The notes: generated by a model not told the origin, from the letters alone. Positions 51,150 through 60,631 are shown, counted from the first letter of the stretch. The stretch is DNA of 64,000 nucleotides from CAZAPG01 sp964486935 (GCA_964486935.1 CAZAPG010000021.1:1-64000), one strand, 5' to 3'. Translations and numbers: made by a program.

Positions 51150-52143
51150 CAGCCACCTCCGCTTGAACCACGCGCAATATGGACGGGTCGATTTCAGCCA
51201 ACGAAACGCAGCCGGTCAGAGACATGCTCCGCTGCAACTCCTCGTGCAAAATATCCATCATTGCGCGCACGCCGGCCCGGCCGTCAGCAGCGCAGGCAAT
51301 TAAGAGCAGCGTGACCATCCCCACGCCGTTGGCTCCCAGCGCCAGCGCCTTGAGCGCGTCCGTCCCCCGCCGGAAGCCGCAATCAACCAGAATAGTCATC
51401 TCCGGCGCGGCCCGGCGAACCTCCGGCAAAATTTGCAGCACCGGCACGGCGTAATCAATCGCCTCGCCGCCGTGAAAGCTGACTACAATCGCCTCGGCCC
51501 CCAACGCCTGCGCGGCCAGCGCATCCTGCACGCTCAGGACACCTTTGACCACAAACGGCAGCGGCGTGGCGGCCACAAATTGCCGCATCTCCGCCATTGA
51601 TTTGGGCGACAACTGCCAGTGGGCCGGGCCAAGCGGCTCGTCCCACGCTTTTTCTTCAAAAAAAACGTCAATATCCATGCCGACGGCCACGCAGCCCACC
51701 TCTGCCGCCCGCTCCAGGTGGCGTAAAATCAACTCGTTATCACCGTAGGGTTTGACAATATGAACCACCGGCGCGCCCTGGTCAACAATGGGGGCCAGTT
51801 CGTCCAGCTCAATTCCGCCGGTGGACATCATGCTGCCGGCGTCGGCCAGGCCGGCCGCAATCTGCTCCAGGTAAGGCGTCTCCCACGGGCCGAGTTTTTC
51901 CAGCACCCGCGACTTGCACATGGCCGAAGCCACAATGGGCATGGTCAGCGTTTGCCCAAACAGTGTGGTTGTCGTGTCGGCGGGCCGGCTGCCGAGCAGT
52001 CGCATTTCAAACACCAGCGAGTCGATGTGCTGCCGGTTGAGCCGGTTCTGCGAGCGGGTCTCCCCGCCCAAATCCAGGTACGGCTCCATGCCCGCCGCCC
52101 GGATGCGGTCCAGTCCCTTGTTGAGAATTTCATCGTAGCGCAT
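51127..52143 (-). CDS. FMN-dependent alpha-hydroxy-acid oxidase/dehydrogenase-like protein
   Basis: This 338-residue TIM-barrel protein has MPIVASAMCKSRVL, VVHIVKPYG, PFVVKGVLSVQDAL, the catalytic-His region SFHGGEAID (in the family usually SNHGGRQLD) and a phosphate-binding LVDCGFRRGTDALKALALGANGVG split over FMN sites. The Arg usually two residues after the His-Gly-Gly is Glu here, so substrate is not an ordinary 2-hydroxy acid. ATG at 52143 is chosen; 52152 GTG is possible. Confidence 0.8.
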   Translation of the reverse strand: MRYDEILNKGLDRIRAAGMEPYLDLGGETRSQNRLNRQHIDSLVFEMRLLGSRPADTTTTLFGQTLTMPIVASAMCKSRVLEKLGPWETPYLEQIAAGLADAGSMMSTGGIELDELAPIVDQGAPVVHIVKPYGDNELILRHLERAAEVGCVAVGMDIDVFFEEKAWDEPLGPAHWQLSPKSMAEMRQFVAATPLPFVVKGVLSVQDALAAQALGAEAIVVSFHGGEAIDYAVPVLQILPEVRRAAPEMTILVDCGFRRGTDALKALALGANGVGMVTLLLIACAADGRAGVRAMMDILHEELQRSMSLTGCVSLAEIDPSILRVVQAEVADARGYQK

Positions 52144-52178
52144 TGAGTTCACTCATTTCAGAATTGCAAAATCGTAAT

Positions 52179-52237
52179 GACGAAGGACGAAAAACATCCA
52201 GAGTAGAACATTCGTCACCGGTCGTTCGTCCTTCGTC
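52179..52237. repeat. GACGAAGGACGAA inverted word repeat
   Basis: GACGAAGGACGAA (52179-52191) and TTCGTCCTTCGTC (52225-52237) are perfect 13-bp inverses. Same word family as at 29502. Confidence 0.55.
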
Positions 52238-52245
52238 CAGACAGG

Positions 52246-53244
52246 TTATTCCGTTTCTGCCACCGCCTGACGCAGCGCCCGCAGGTTGGCCTCCGGGGTG
52301 AAGCCGTTGGCGGTGCAGGTGGGGGCCAGAATAAAGCCGGTGCGCCCGGCCTGGGCGATGGCCTCCCGCGCTTCGGCCAGCACATCATCCGGGCTGCCGT
52401 TCAGCAAGGTGCGGGTGGACACGCCGCCGGCCAGAGTTTTGGCGGTCATCTGCCGCGCCTGGGCCACATCGGGGCCGTAATCGGTATGATTATCCCAATG
52501 GATAACATCCACCGGGTAATCGGCGACCAGATCAAACATCACGTTCTGGCGGCAAACGTGCAAAATGGTCAGCCGCGATTTGCCGGCGATGGCTTCCAGA
52601 ATCGGCACATCGTAGGCAGCGCCAAAGGCTTCATGCTCCTCGGCGGTCAGGGCGTCGAAGTTGGCCATTTGGGTGGCCAGAAAAATACCGTTCACGCCCG
52701 CATCGAGGCAGGCCAGGGCGTATTCCCGGACCACATCGCGGATGACAGCCAGCCCGGCATGAAGCTTGTCCGGCGCGGTTCGCAAATCCTGCACAATCCG
52801 CTCTCGCGAGTCGGCTGTCCAGCAGAGCATTCCGGCAATGGTCAGCGGGGTGTAGAGGGTGGTCACAAAGGGTACATCCTCATCCAGCGCGTCAGCAATA
52901 TAACGGATGGCTTCCAATTCTCGCCCCAACCCGCCGGCGTGAATATTCAATTTGGGCAGCGACTCCCACTCATCCACCGACTGCACCGCCGCATCCACCC
53001 AGGTGGGATGCACCCGGTCATCCTTGCTAAAGCGGATAGTCGGCCCCCAATCCTCAGTGGGATAAACGCCGGTGGGAGTCAGTTTGATAATATCCAGGTC
53101 ATACTCGCGGTACAGGGCCAGCGTCAACTCGGCCAGCCGCCGGGGCGACCACTCCTGCACGGCGTAGTGCCGCCAGAAGCTGTAAGGAACCCGGTCAACC
53201 GCTTCGCCGCGCAGGGCGGCTTCTATTCTTTCCCATTTGTTCAC
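52246..53244 (-). CDS. UroD-family methyltransferase/decarboxylase-like protein
   Basis: The 332-residue protein starts MNKWERIEAALRGEAVDRVP, as in URO-D-family members, then has FVTTLYTPLTIAGML, ILHVCRQNVMFDLVADYPVDVIHWD and GGVSTRTLLNGSPDDV. It lacks some Arg/Asp residues of true uroporphyrinogen decarboxylase and lies among catabolic genes, so a corrinoid-related methyltransferase (MtaA/MtbA-like) is more plausible. This is inference; no corrinoid protein is in the window. Confidence 0.7.
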   Translation of the reverse strand: MNKWERIEAALRGEAVDRVPYSFWRHYAVQEWSPRRLAELTLALYREYDLDIIKLTPTGVYPTEDWGPTIRFSKDDRVHPTWVDAAVQSVDEWESLPKLNIHAGGLGRELEAIRYIADALDEDVPFVTTLYTPLTIAGMLCWTADSRERIVQDLRTAPDKLHAGLAVIRDVVREYALACLDAGVNGIFLATQMANFDALTAEEHEAFGAAYDVPILEAIAGKSRLTILHVCRQNVMFDLVADYPVDVIHWDNHTDYGPDVAQARQMTAKTLAGGVSTRTLLNGSPDDVLAEAREAIAQAGRTGFILAPTCTANGFTPEANLRALRQAVAETE

Positions 53245-53275
53245 AGTGATATCTTTCCTTTCCTGATTTCGCGCT

Positions 53276-54037
53276 TCACATCGCCGTCAGGCCGCCATCC
53301 ACCGGCAGGGCCACGCCGGTGATGTAAGATGAGTCAGCGCTGGCTAAAAAGAGGGCCACTGAAGCCAATTCTTCCGGCTCGGCCACGCGGTTGAGCGGGA
53401 TACGCTCCAGCAGGCGCCGGCGGGTGGCCTCCGGGTCGGGCGTCTCTTCGATAAATTTGCGGTGCATGGGGGTGTTGACCTCGCTGGGGCAGATGCAGTT
53501 GACCCGAATGTTGACGTGGGCGTAATCAATAGCCACCTGTTTGGTCAGCAGCACCACCCCGCCTTTGGCCGCGGAGTAGGGCGCTTGTCGAGGCGAGGCC
53601 ACCAGCCCCAGCATCGAAGCTGTATTGATGATAGAGCCGCCGCCCCGTTTGAGCATCTCCGGGATGGCGTATTTGCAGCCCAGCATCACCCCTTTCAGGT
53701 TAACGTCGATGCTTTTGTCCCATACCTCTTCGCTGGTTTCGGTCACCATTGCCGGAATGGTCAGGCCGGCGTTGTTGAACAAGACATCCAGCCCGCCAAA
53801 GCGGTCAACCGCCACGCGCACCATATTCTCCACCTCGGCGGCCTGGGAGACATCGACCCGCACAAACACAGCCTCGCCGCCGCCGGCTTCAATTTGAGCC
53901 ACGGTTTCCCGGCCGGCACTTTCCGCCACATCGGCCACCACCACCCTGGCGCCCTCGCGGGCAAAGAGAAGCGCCGTAGCCCGGCCAATGCCGGAACCGG
54001 CGCCGGTTACAATCGCGACTTTTTGATTGAGTTTCAT
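53276..54037 (-). CDS. SDR-family oxidoreductase
   Basis: The 253-residue protein has TGAGSGIG, NNAGL, a Ser about 12 residues before the catalytic YSAAK, and ALPVDGG at the end. Asp after the second strand (VVADV) suggests NAD(H). It is the nearest gene downstream of Sec-OsmC (87 bases). Related to but not identical with the SDR at 49878. Confidence 0.85.
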   Translation of the reverse strand: MKLNQKVAIVTGAGSGIGRATALLFAREGARVVVADVAESAGRETVAQIEAGGGEAVFVRVDVSQAAEVENMVRVAVDRFGGLDVLFNNAGLTIPAMVTETSEEVWDKSIDVNLKGVMLGCKYAIPEMLKRGGGSIINTASMLGLVASPRQAPYSAAKGGVVLLTKQVAIDYAHVNIRVNCICPSEVNTPMHRKFIEETPDPEATRRRLLERIPLNRVAEPEELASVALFLASADSSYITGVALPVDGGLTAM

Positions 54038-54124
54038 CTCATTTATTCCTCACCCGGACAAGCCGGAATTGAATGGTATCTACCCAAACAACGTTTTGCG
54101 CTTTGGGCCAGACAGAGCGCCCTT

Positions 54125-54679
54125 TTAGCCGGCCGCGTCCGGGGAGTCGCCCCAAATCAGGCTTTGCTCCAGGGGAATGCCTTTTACTTCAACCTGAATT
54201 TGGGTGGGTACTGCCTGTCGCACGGCCTGGGTAGAATGACAGGCGCGTTCGGCGGTTCGCACTACGCGGGCCAGGTCTTCGGGCGGCGCGTCAGAATCCA
54301 GTTGCATTTCAATATCCAACCCGATGGGATTAGTCTGCAATGTTCCCTGAAGGGCCGACCCTTCGGTATGCATGCCCCAGCGGCCCTTCATAGTAACGCC
54401 GTTGAGTGGAACTTTTAACACAGCCGCATACTGCGGCACCTTGGTCATAAGTCAAAAGAGAACACCGGCCAGGAAGAAAGCCAGGGGCGGCGGGGCTGTA
54501 TCATCGCCGCCCATATGCTCACCTTCATCGCAAACCAGGGTGTAAATTTTATCGCTGGCCGGATTGACTACTTTAACTTTGGCTTCCTGACGCATTTTTT
54601 CAACATATTTGACTTCTCCCTCAAGAACCACATCTCGGCGCTGGAATCCCTGCACCATTCTTAAAAAGTCGGTTGTCAT
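54125..54679 (-). CDS. OsmC-like protein with predicted selenocysteine (in-frame TGA)
   Basis: Read through the TGA at 54452-54454, the protein is 184 residues with Sec76 in LAGVLF-U-LMTKVPQYA. OsmC/Ohr proteins have their peroxidatic Cys at this point in the central helix after a PPPLAFFLAG-type stretch, and the second Cys is Cys147 in AERACHSTQAV. Sec as peroxidatic residue with Cys147 as resolving partner would make a peroxide- or selenol-active enzyme. OsmC-like selenoproteins are a known predicted family. The start is ATG at 54679 (AAGGA eight bases upstream). A hairpin follows the TGA. It lies 29 bases after the ProC-like gene. Confidence 0.85.
54423..54454 (-). promoter_or_regulatory. 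SECIS-like hairpin following the OsmC-like TGA
   Basis: From the base after UGA, 15-19 (GCCGC) pairs with 25-29 (GCGGC); A20-U24 may close the loop to GUA, or the loop is AGUAU with G second. The loop lies 20-24 bases after the UGA, in the usual range. Confidence 0.65.
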
Positions 54680-54708
54680 CAATTATGTCCTTTCGGAACG
54701 ATTTGCAT

Positions 54709-55554
54709 CTAACGTTCAAAATCTTGCATGTGGGGCGGGATCGGTTCGCCGCGCAGCTCTATGGAGCGAGCGGTCATGGCCAAAGCCCCGGCCCGAACAC
54801 TGGCCGGCAAGCCTTTTTTCTGCATGGTGTGCAGCGAGGCCCAGGTCAGCCCTTCTCGGGTGGCAACCATATTTATAATTTCATCAGGGCTGTAACCACT
54901 ATCACGAATCATTCGCCCGGCGGCCACCAAACCTTCACAGGCTAACTCTCTGGCCAAATCCTCCGGGATACCCTGGTCAATACCGGCTTGAATCAACTCT
55001 TTTATAATCAGGCATGAGTAGGGCGTTATAGCCGGGCCAATGCCGGTAGCGGCATCAACCAATTCATCCGGCAACCACATAATGCGCTCACAGGTGGGTT
55101 GAAAAAGCCGTTCCGCAACCTGCCGCTGTTCGGCTGTGGCTTTGTCATTGGCCGACAGAAAGCCAAGCCCGGCTTTAATCCAGCTACTTGGGGGCGGAAC
55201 TGCGCGGATAACCCCCATACCTTCGGCCAAATGGCGTTCCAGCCAGGGGATATCCAGGGCCGCGGCAATAGAAACAAAAAATTTCTCGGAATTGAGGGCC
55301 GGTCGAAGTTCTGCCAGCAGCCCTTCAAATTCCTGCGGCCTGACGCTCAACATGATGCCATCGCTTTTGGCCGCCGCGGCCAGGTTGTCTGCTTCCACCG
55401 TACCGCCATACCGTTCCTCCAACTCGGCCCGGCGTTCCGCGCGACGATGGGTCAAAATAAAATTTTCGCGGGGCCAACCCTGCTCCAAAGCTAATTGAAC
55501 AACTGCTTCCGACATTGTGCCTACACCAATAACAGCCAGCGTGGGAAATTGCAT
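54709..55554 (-). CDS. Pyrroline-5-carboxylate reductase-like (ProC family) protein
   Basis: The 281-residue protein has the N-terminal dinucleotide site VIGVGTMSEAVVQ, an R-rich region after strand two, VRAVPPPSSWIKAG-like (IRAVPPPSSWIKAGLGF), then a dimerisation helix bundle with ATGIGPAITPYSCLIIKELIQAG. ProC reduces pyrroline-5-carboxylate to proline with NAD(P)H; the PPPSSW stretch differs from the family's usual PN-type motif, so substrate may differ. Placement next to Sec-OsmC and Liv transport suggests catabolism of an imported proline-like compound. Confidence 0.75.
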   Translation of the reverse strand: MQFPTLAVIGVGTMSEAVVQLALEQGWPRENFILTHRRAERRAELEERYGGTVEADNLAAAAKSDGIMLSVRPQEFEGLLAELRPALNSEKFFVSIAAALDIPWLERHLAEGMGVIRAVPPPSSWIKAGLGFLSANDKATAEQRQVAERLFQPTCERIMWLPDELVDAATGIGPAITPYSCLIIKELIQAGIDQGIPEDLARELACEGLVAAGRMIRDSGYSPDEIINMVATREGLTWASLHTMQKKGLPASVRAGALAMTARSIELRGEPIPPHMQDFER

Positions 55555-55668
55555 GAAGTTTCTCCTGATAAAGATAGGGTCTAAAGGTTAAATGATTTTT
55601 TGCGGGGTGAGGCAAACTACAGGTTTTTACTGACACTTACCAACTTGATAAAATCCAGAAGCAGGCGA

Positions 55669-56388
55669 CTAAAGAATATCAAACAGACTGGCCCCTTTCA
55701 TAACCTCCTGGGGCGTGCCTTGCCGAACCACCTGCCCGCTGCGACAGGCATAAACCCAGTCGGCTATCTCTAAAGCCAGGTTCACATTTTGCTCGACCAG
55801 CACTACAGCTATTTTCAAAGTATCCGTTATTTCTTTAATTTTTTGGGCCAGTTCCTGAGCCGCCCCAATCGCCAGACCGCTGGTAGGCTCATCGAGCATC
55901 AGCACCCGGGGCTGGGCCATCAACGCGATTGAGACGGCTAACATTTGCTGCTGACCGCCGCTCAAGGCGCCGGCTTTAAGATGAAGGCGCTCCCGCAGAA
56001 CAGGGAATAGCTGAAACACGCGCTCTTTGCCCTCATACAGAGCTTGAGTTGAGTTGAGGCTGTAGGTTCCCAGTTCAAGATTTTCCTCAATTGACAAGGC
56101 TTCAAAAATACCGCGTCCCCGGTTGCTGGTTTGAGGAACCAGAGCAATTCCCTTTTTCACCTTTTGGTCGGGCCGCTGGCCGGAAATATCTTCGCCGTTC
56201 AGCAACACGCTGCCAGCATCAAGCGGAATCAGGCCAAAGATGGCTTTCAGGGTGGTAGATTTGCCGCTGCCGTTTCGGCCAATAATCAACCTGACCTGAC
56301 CGGCCAGGGCCTCAACCGAGACGCCGGATAAGGCTTTCAGTTTGCCATAGCTGGCTTCCAGGTTGTTAGCCTGTAGATGAACAGTCAT
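55669..56388 (-). CDS. livF: Branched-chain-type ABC transporter ATPase, LivF-like
   Basis: Walker A GRNGSGKST, signature LSGGQQQML, and Walker B VLMLDEPTSGLA are present; it ends with VRQGTPQEVMKG as LivF does. The start is ATG at 56388, four bases after the LivG stop. It powers the LivMH channel together with LivG. Confidence 0.9.
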   Translation of the reverse strand: MTVHLQANNLEASYGKLKALSGVSVEALAGQVRLIIGRNGSGKSTTLKAIFGLIPLDAGSVLLNGEDISGQRPDQKVKKGIALVPQTSNRGRGIFEALSIEENLELGTYSLNSTQALYEGKERVFQLFPVLRERLHLKAGALSGGQQQMLAVSIALMAQPRVLMLDEPTSGLAIGAAQELAQKIKEITDTLKIAVVLVEQNVNLALEIADWVYACRSGQVVRQGTPQEVMKGASLFDIL

Positions 56389-56392
56389 TGGC

Positions 56393-57226
56393 TTAAATAC
56401 CCATAAATCCCTTAAGAACCCGGGGGTCATCCAGCACAGTTTCCGGCGACCCCTCAACCACCAACCGGCCCTGGTCCATAAAGATAACTTTGTGGCAAAG
56501 CTGTTTTACAATTTCAAGATTATGCTCAACCAGTAAAATGGTTTTACTCTGTTGCACCAGCGTCTGTATCAACTGCACCATGCCGTCAACGGCTTCGGGG
56601 TCAAGGCCGGCTGCCGGCTCATCCAGGCAAATCAATTCGGCTTCAGCTGCCAGCGCCCGCGCCAGCGCCAGCCGTTTTTGCTGGCCGTAAGACAGGTCGC
56701 TGGCAGCCGCATTGATGACATGCCCCAACCCCACAAACCGAAGCAATTCTTCTGCCCGAATTCGGCACTCTTGCTCATGCCGGTTACTCTTGCGCCACGC
56801 AAAAAACAAAGGGACAACCTGTTCCCCCGGTTGGCGCTTCATCGCCAAAACCACGTTATCACGAACGCTCAACGACTCGAACAAACGCAACTCTTGAAAG
56901 GTTCTGGCAATGCCCAAAGAGACAATATGATGAGGCGCAGTGGCATCAATAGCCTTGCCTTTGAAATGGATTTGGCCCTGGTCTGGCAAAATGAAGCCGG
57001 TAAGCAAATTAAACACCGTCGTCTTGCCGGCTCCGTTTGGCCCAATAAGCCCAACAATCCGATGCTCCTCAACCGTAAAGGAAACATCATCAACCACCAC
57101 ATTGCCGCCAAAGGCTTTATACAGATTACGGGCCTCAAGTAACGTTGAACGCTCAAGGCCGGATGGGTCCAATGGTGGAGGAGGTGCTCCCCCACCATTG
57201 GCATCAGTTTGACTCATAAGCTGCAT
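56393..57226 (-). CDS. livG: Branched-chain-type ABC transporter ATPase, LivG-like
   Basis: Walker A GPNGAGKTT, LSYGQQKRLALARAL and Walker B LICLDEPAAGLD, plus the LivG-specific ARTFQELRLFESLSV segment. An N-terminal Ala/Gly/Pro-rich tail of 25 residues is unusual. It starts three bases after the binding-protein stop. Confidence 0.9.
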   Translation of the reverse strand: MQLMSQTDANGGGAPPPPLDPSGLERSTLLEARNLYKAFGGNVVVDDVSFTVEEHRIVGLIGPNGAGKTTVFNLLTGFILPDQGQIHFKGKAIDATAPHHIVSLGIARTFQELRLFESLSVRDNVVLAMKRQPGEQVVPLFFAWRKSNRHEQECRIRAEELLRFVGLGHVINAAASDLSYGQQKRLALARALAAEAELICLDEPAAGLDPEAVDGMVQLIQTLVQQSKTILLVEHNLEIVKQLCHKVIFMDQGRLVVEGSPETVLDDPRVLKGFMGI

Positions 57227-57229
57227 TCA

Positions 57230-58675
57230 CTATTGAAGTTTGAAATCGTAAATTCCCTGGTTTTGCATTTCTCGGGCCGACATGAAAATTACCGGCTCAC
57301 CATTTTGGGCTGTTTTCAAATCCAAAGCTCTAATTGCGGTGCCATCGGGCCGGTAAGTAACCGGGCCAAGCACGCCAATATAAGTACCGGTGCTCAACAT
57401 TTCATCCCGGATATTGGTGCCGGTCAGAGCCAACCCTTTTTGTTTTACTGCGGCGGCAGCCTGAAAGACGCTTGAAGCCAGGTCAAAATGGGTATTGGAG
57501 AAAATCAGGGGGTCCTCGCCATATTTGGCCCGGAACTGCTCGACATATTCATTATAGCGAGTCTGGTCCTCTGCCAGGGCCGAAGAGGTCCAGAAAGCGT
57601 TTTCGGCAGCCTGCCCGGCCACCGAGAAAAGCTCCGGCACTTCCAGCCCCTGATAGCTGATGATGGGTGCCGTAACCCCGCTTTCACGGAGCTGCCTGAC
57701 CAGCAAACCCTGGTTGGCCGCCGAAGAGGCAATATAAACAACTTCTGGTTCTGCGGCCAAAACTTTGGCGGCCAGCGTGGCAAATTCGGTTTGGTCAGGC
57801 TCGTGGCCTTCCTCAATCACAACTTCGCCCCCTAAATTTTGCCAGTAGGGCACCAAGAACTCTCGTGTGCCGTTGCCAAAATCGTCATTACGATACACGA
57901 GAGCCAATCGCGTGGCCCCCAGCGCTTTGCTGGCATAACTTAACCCCACTTCTACTTCAAATGTGGCATTGGCAATGCTGGACAGGAAATATTGGCTGGC
58001 TCCCACCAGGCGAGGGCTGTTTGCGCCGGCGCTCACCTGAAGAATCTGGCTTTCATCGGCAATAGGCATTACAGCCAGGGTGGGGCTGGAATAAACATTA
58101 GCCAGCACCTGTACCTGGTCAACATTGATCAATTTACGCGCGCCGGTTACGGCCTCGGCGGGTTTAGCCTGATGGTCTTCGTAAATAATCTCGATGGGAA
58201 TACCATCGATGCCACCCTGGGCGTTCCAAAGTTCAGCGGCAAGGTCAAACCCTCTTCTGAACTGTTCACCCTGCGCAGCCGTTGGACCGCTCAGATTCAA
58301 TACAGCGCCAAATCTAAAAACGTCGGGGTATTCCACATTGGCTGGCTGGGCCGTAATTTCAGTGCCAAGCATCGCCTGAGCATCGGCGCCGCTGGGAATG
58401 CATAATTTCCAACCGGGTTCAATAATATTTACATCTTCAATGGTGGCATAAGTGGAGTCGGTGGCAGCCTTGGCATTGGTCGCCTCGGCTATGGCCGGAA
58501 AAGCCAGCACGTCGCCATAAAACTTGTCCGCAATTTTTGACAGCCAGTCATCGGCCTGCACCACCACGTCTGACTCGCAGGCAACCTCGGTTTGAGCCAG
58601 GGTGGCTACAGGGGCAAGAGTCAGTAAAAATGCGGTTAATATTACCAGACTTATTATTTTAGACCCGAGTTTCAT
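57230..58675 (-). CDS. Branched-chain-type solute-binding protein with an N-terminal LysM-like module
   Basis: A signal peptide to about residue 27 is followed by a LysM-like module, VVQADDWLSKIADKFYGD to IIEPGWKLCIP (about 36-95), nearly identical to that at 42130. Then comes a type I periplasmic-binding domain with NLSGPTAAQGEQFRRGFDLA, GARKLINVDQVQVLANVYSS and AFWTSSALAEDQTRYN. It captures the ligand of the Liv transporter encoded around it; LysM would hold it on cell-wall glycan. Ribosome site AGGAGAGGAGC is strong. A small gap (143 bases) to livM has no gene. Confidence 0.9.
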   Translation of the reverse strand: MKLGSKIISLVILTAFLLTLAPVATLAQTEVACESDVVVQADDWLSKIADKFYGDVLAFPAIAEATNAKAATDSTYATIEDVNIIEPGWKLCIPSGADAQAMLGTEITAQPANVEYPDVFRFGAVLNLSGPTAAQGEQFRRGFDLAAELWNAQGGIDGIPIEIIYEDHQAKPAEAVTGARKLINVDQVQVLANVYSSPTLAVMPIADESQILQVSAGANSPRLVGASQYFLSSIANATFEVEVGLSYASKALGATRLALVYRNDDFGNGTREFLVPYWQNLGGEVVIEEGHEPDQTEFATLAAKVLAAEPEVVYIASSAANQGLLVRQLRESGVTAPIISYQGLEVPELFSVAGQAAENAFWTSSALAEDQTRYNEYVEQFRAKYGEDPLIFSNTHFDLASSVFQAAAAVKQKGLALTGTNIRDEMLSTGTYIGVLGPVTYRPDGTAIRALDLKTAQNGEPVIFMSAREMQNQGIYDFKLQ

Positions 58676-58817
58676 AAGCTCCTCTCCTTTGAAACAACCT
58701 AACCTATAAATAAATTAATACTAGACGATTGAAATCAAAACCTCCTGGTTACGACGTAAGTTCCAACCTCTTAACCGGCCTTATGGATATAAAATTAAAC
58801 CTCCTTCCGATGCCTGA

Positions 58818-59756
58818 CTAAACGGGTTTTTTCTGCTTTAAATTGATACCTTCGGCTCCGGCCTCTAGCTGGCCGCGCTTTCCGGCAGGGCGCGCCAGAT
58901 GTCCAAGCATACCCTGTGGTTTGAATAACAAAATAAAAATCAACAAGACCGCATAGATAACCTGATTAAGCGCCCCTTTTACCGCCGGGGCAAGGTCTAA
59001 AAAGCGCAGCGACTCCGGGATAATCCAGATAATGATAGCCCCAATAACGGCTCCCCAAAACGTTCCCCGACCGCCAAGAATGGAAGCCATTACAATCAAA
59101 AAGGAAATCTGCAAAACAAACGCCTCCGGGTCGATGAACTGGACATAAGTGGCGTACAAACCACCGGCAATGCCGGCCAGGCCGGCGCTCAGGGCAAAAA
59201 CAGTTACTTTAAAGGCGAACACATTTTTGCCACAGGCTGCCGCGGCCAAGGGGTCATCTCGAATACTTTTTAGTACCCGGCCAAATGGAGAATAACTGAG
59301 CCGCCAGGCGAACAGGCAGCAGACTATAGCAATAAAATAAATGACGCCGGTTCGCTCCCAGGAACCTTTGAAGGAATAGCCAAACAAATCGGGCGCAGGA
59401 ATGCCGGGCAACCCCATCGAACCTCTGGTAATATCGGTGAGGTTGAGCATAAGGGCATGCACAATGATGGCAAACCCCAGCGAGGCGACCACCAGATAAT
59501 CGCCGGTTAGCCGGGTAGCGGGTATGCCAACCAGCACCGCAATAAAAAGCGTAAAGATGCAGCCAAACAGCAGGGCCGGCAAGAATGAAATATCCCACCG
59601 CAGCAGAGCCAGCGCGGTGGCATAAGCCCCAATACCATAAAACGCGCCGTGGGCAATGGACAACATCCCCGTATACCCCAACACCAGATCATAAGAGGTA
59701 GCCAGAATAATGTAGATACCTATTAACGCCGCAACGGTGAGCACATACTCTGTCAT
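58818..59756 (-). CDS. livM: Branched-chain-type ABC permease, LivM-like
   Basis: This 312-residue permease has eight or so segments, YDLVLGYTGMLSIAHGAFYGIGAY and the EAA-like SIRDDPLAAAACGKNVFAFK. The ATG overlaps the livH stop (TAATG), which selects this start over one 30 codons upstream. Confidence 0.9.
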   Translation of the reverse strand: MTEYVLTVAALIGIYIILATSYDLVLGYTGMLSIAHGAFYGIGAYATALALLRWDISFLPALLFGCIFTLFIAVLVGIPATRLTGDYLVVASLGFAIIVHALMLNLTDITRGSMGLPGIPAPDLFGYSFKGSWERTGVIYFIAIVCCLFAWRLSYSPFGRVLKSIRDDPLAAAACGKNVFAFKVTVFALSAGLAGIAGGLYATYVQFIDPEAFVLQISFLIVMASILGGRGTFWGAVIGAIIIWIIPESLRFLDLAPAVKGALNQVIYAVLLIFILLFKPQGMLGHLARPAGKRGQLEAGAEGINLKQKKPV

Positions 59757-60631
59757 TAGACTTCTCTTGCCACCGAGCCAAAAAACCCCATGGGGCGCAA
59801 TAATAGAAAGACGATGAGAACCAGAAAGGCAATGGTATCCTGCCACTGGGAAGGCAGCCAGAAAACACTCACATTTTCCAGTATCCCCAAAAACAAGCCC
59901 GAAACCGCCGCCGCAGGGATAACGCCAACACCGCCGATAAACACCACAATGGTTGCCACCAAAAGCGGAACCAGCCCCATCGAAGGGCTGGCCCCTTTGG
60001 AAGCGACATCAATCAGGGCCGCCGGCAGCAACAACGCCGAACCAACCGCATAAGTCCACAGATAAACCCGCTCGGTGTTTAGCCCAATAATTGTGGCCAT
60101 GGTGGGGTTGTTAACAACCGCCCGGGTGGCCTGGCCAATGCGCGTTCGGAATAGATAAACGAGGATAAAAATAGTCGCAAATATTCCGGCCCCAATCTTC
60201 CAGAAATCCAGAACAACCAGATGAACAGGGCCGATTTTTACGGGTGGAGAGAGAGCTTGCGACAGAGGCAGGGGCGCTCCGCCAAATTGAATAGTGAGCA
60301 GATTTTGAAACAGCAGCAAAATGGCAAAAGAGGCGACAAGTATCAGCACGGGCGGAGCGCTTTTGTGTCGCATGGGCCGGTAGACCAGCAACTCACACCC
60401 CAAACCTACCAACACGGTGGGAATAATAGCCAGCATCACCGCGATTGGGATGGGCAGCCCCAGTTGCACAACTCCCAGGTAAATGGCGTAGGCTGCCACC
60501 GCATACACCGCGCCGTGGGCAAAGTGAAATACGCCGGTTGTATTAAAAATAAGACCAAAACTCAACCCAAAGGCCGCATACACCGCCCCGAGAACCACAC
60601 CGTTCACGAAAAGTTGAAGGAATAGATTCAT
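59756..60631 (-). CDS. livH: Branched-chain-type ABC permease, LivH-like
   Basis: The 291-residue permease has LFVNGVVLGAVYAAFGLSF, HFAHGAVYAVAAYAI, RAVVNNPTMATIIGLNTERVY (EAA loop) and GGVGVIPAAAVSGLFLGILE. It is the first gene of the Liv operon, with its own promoter upstream. Confidence 0.9.
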   Translation of the reverse strand: MNLFLQLFVNGVVLGAVYAAFGLSFGLIFNTTGVFHFAHGAVYAVAAYAIYLGVVQLGLPIPIAVMLAIIPTVLVGLGCELLVYRPMRHKSAPPVLILVASFAILLLFQNLLTIQFGGAPLPLSQALSPPVKIGPVHLVVLDFWKIGAGIFATIFILVYLFRTRIGQATRAVVNNPTMATIIGLNTERVYLWTYAVGSALLLPAALIDVASKGASPSMGLVPLLVATIVVFIGGVGVIPAAAVSGLFLGILENVSVFWLPSQWQDTIAFLVLIVFLLLRPMGFFGSVAREV

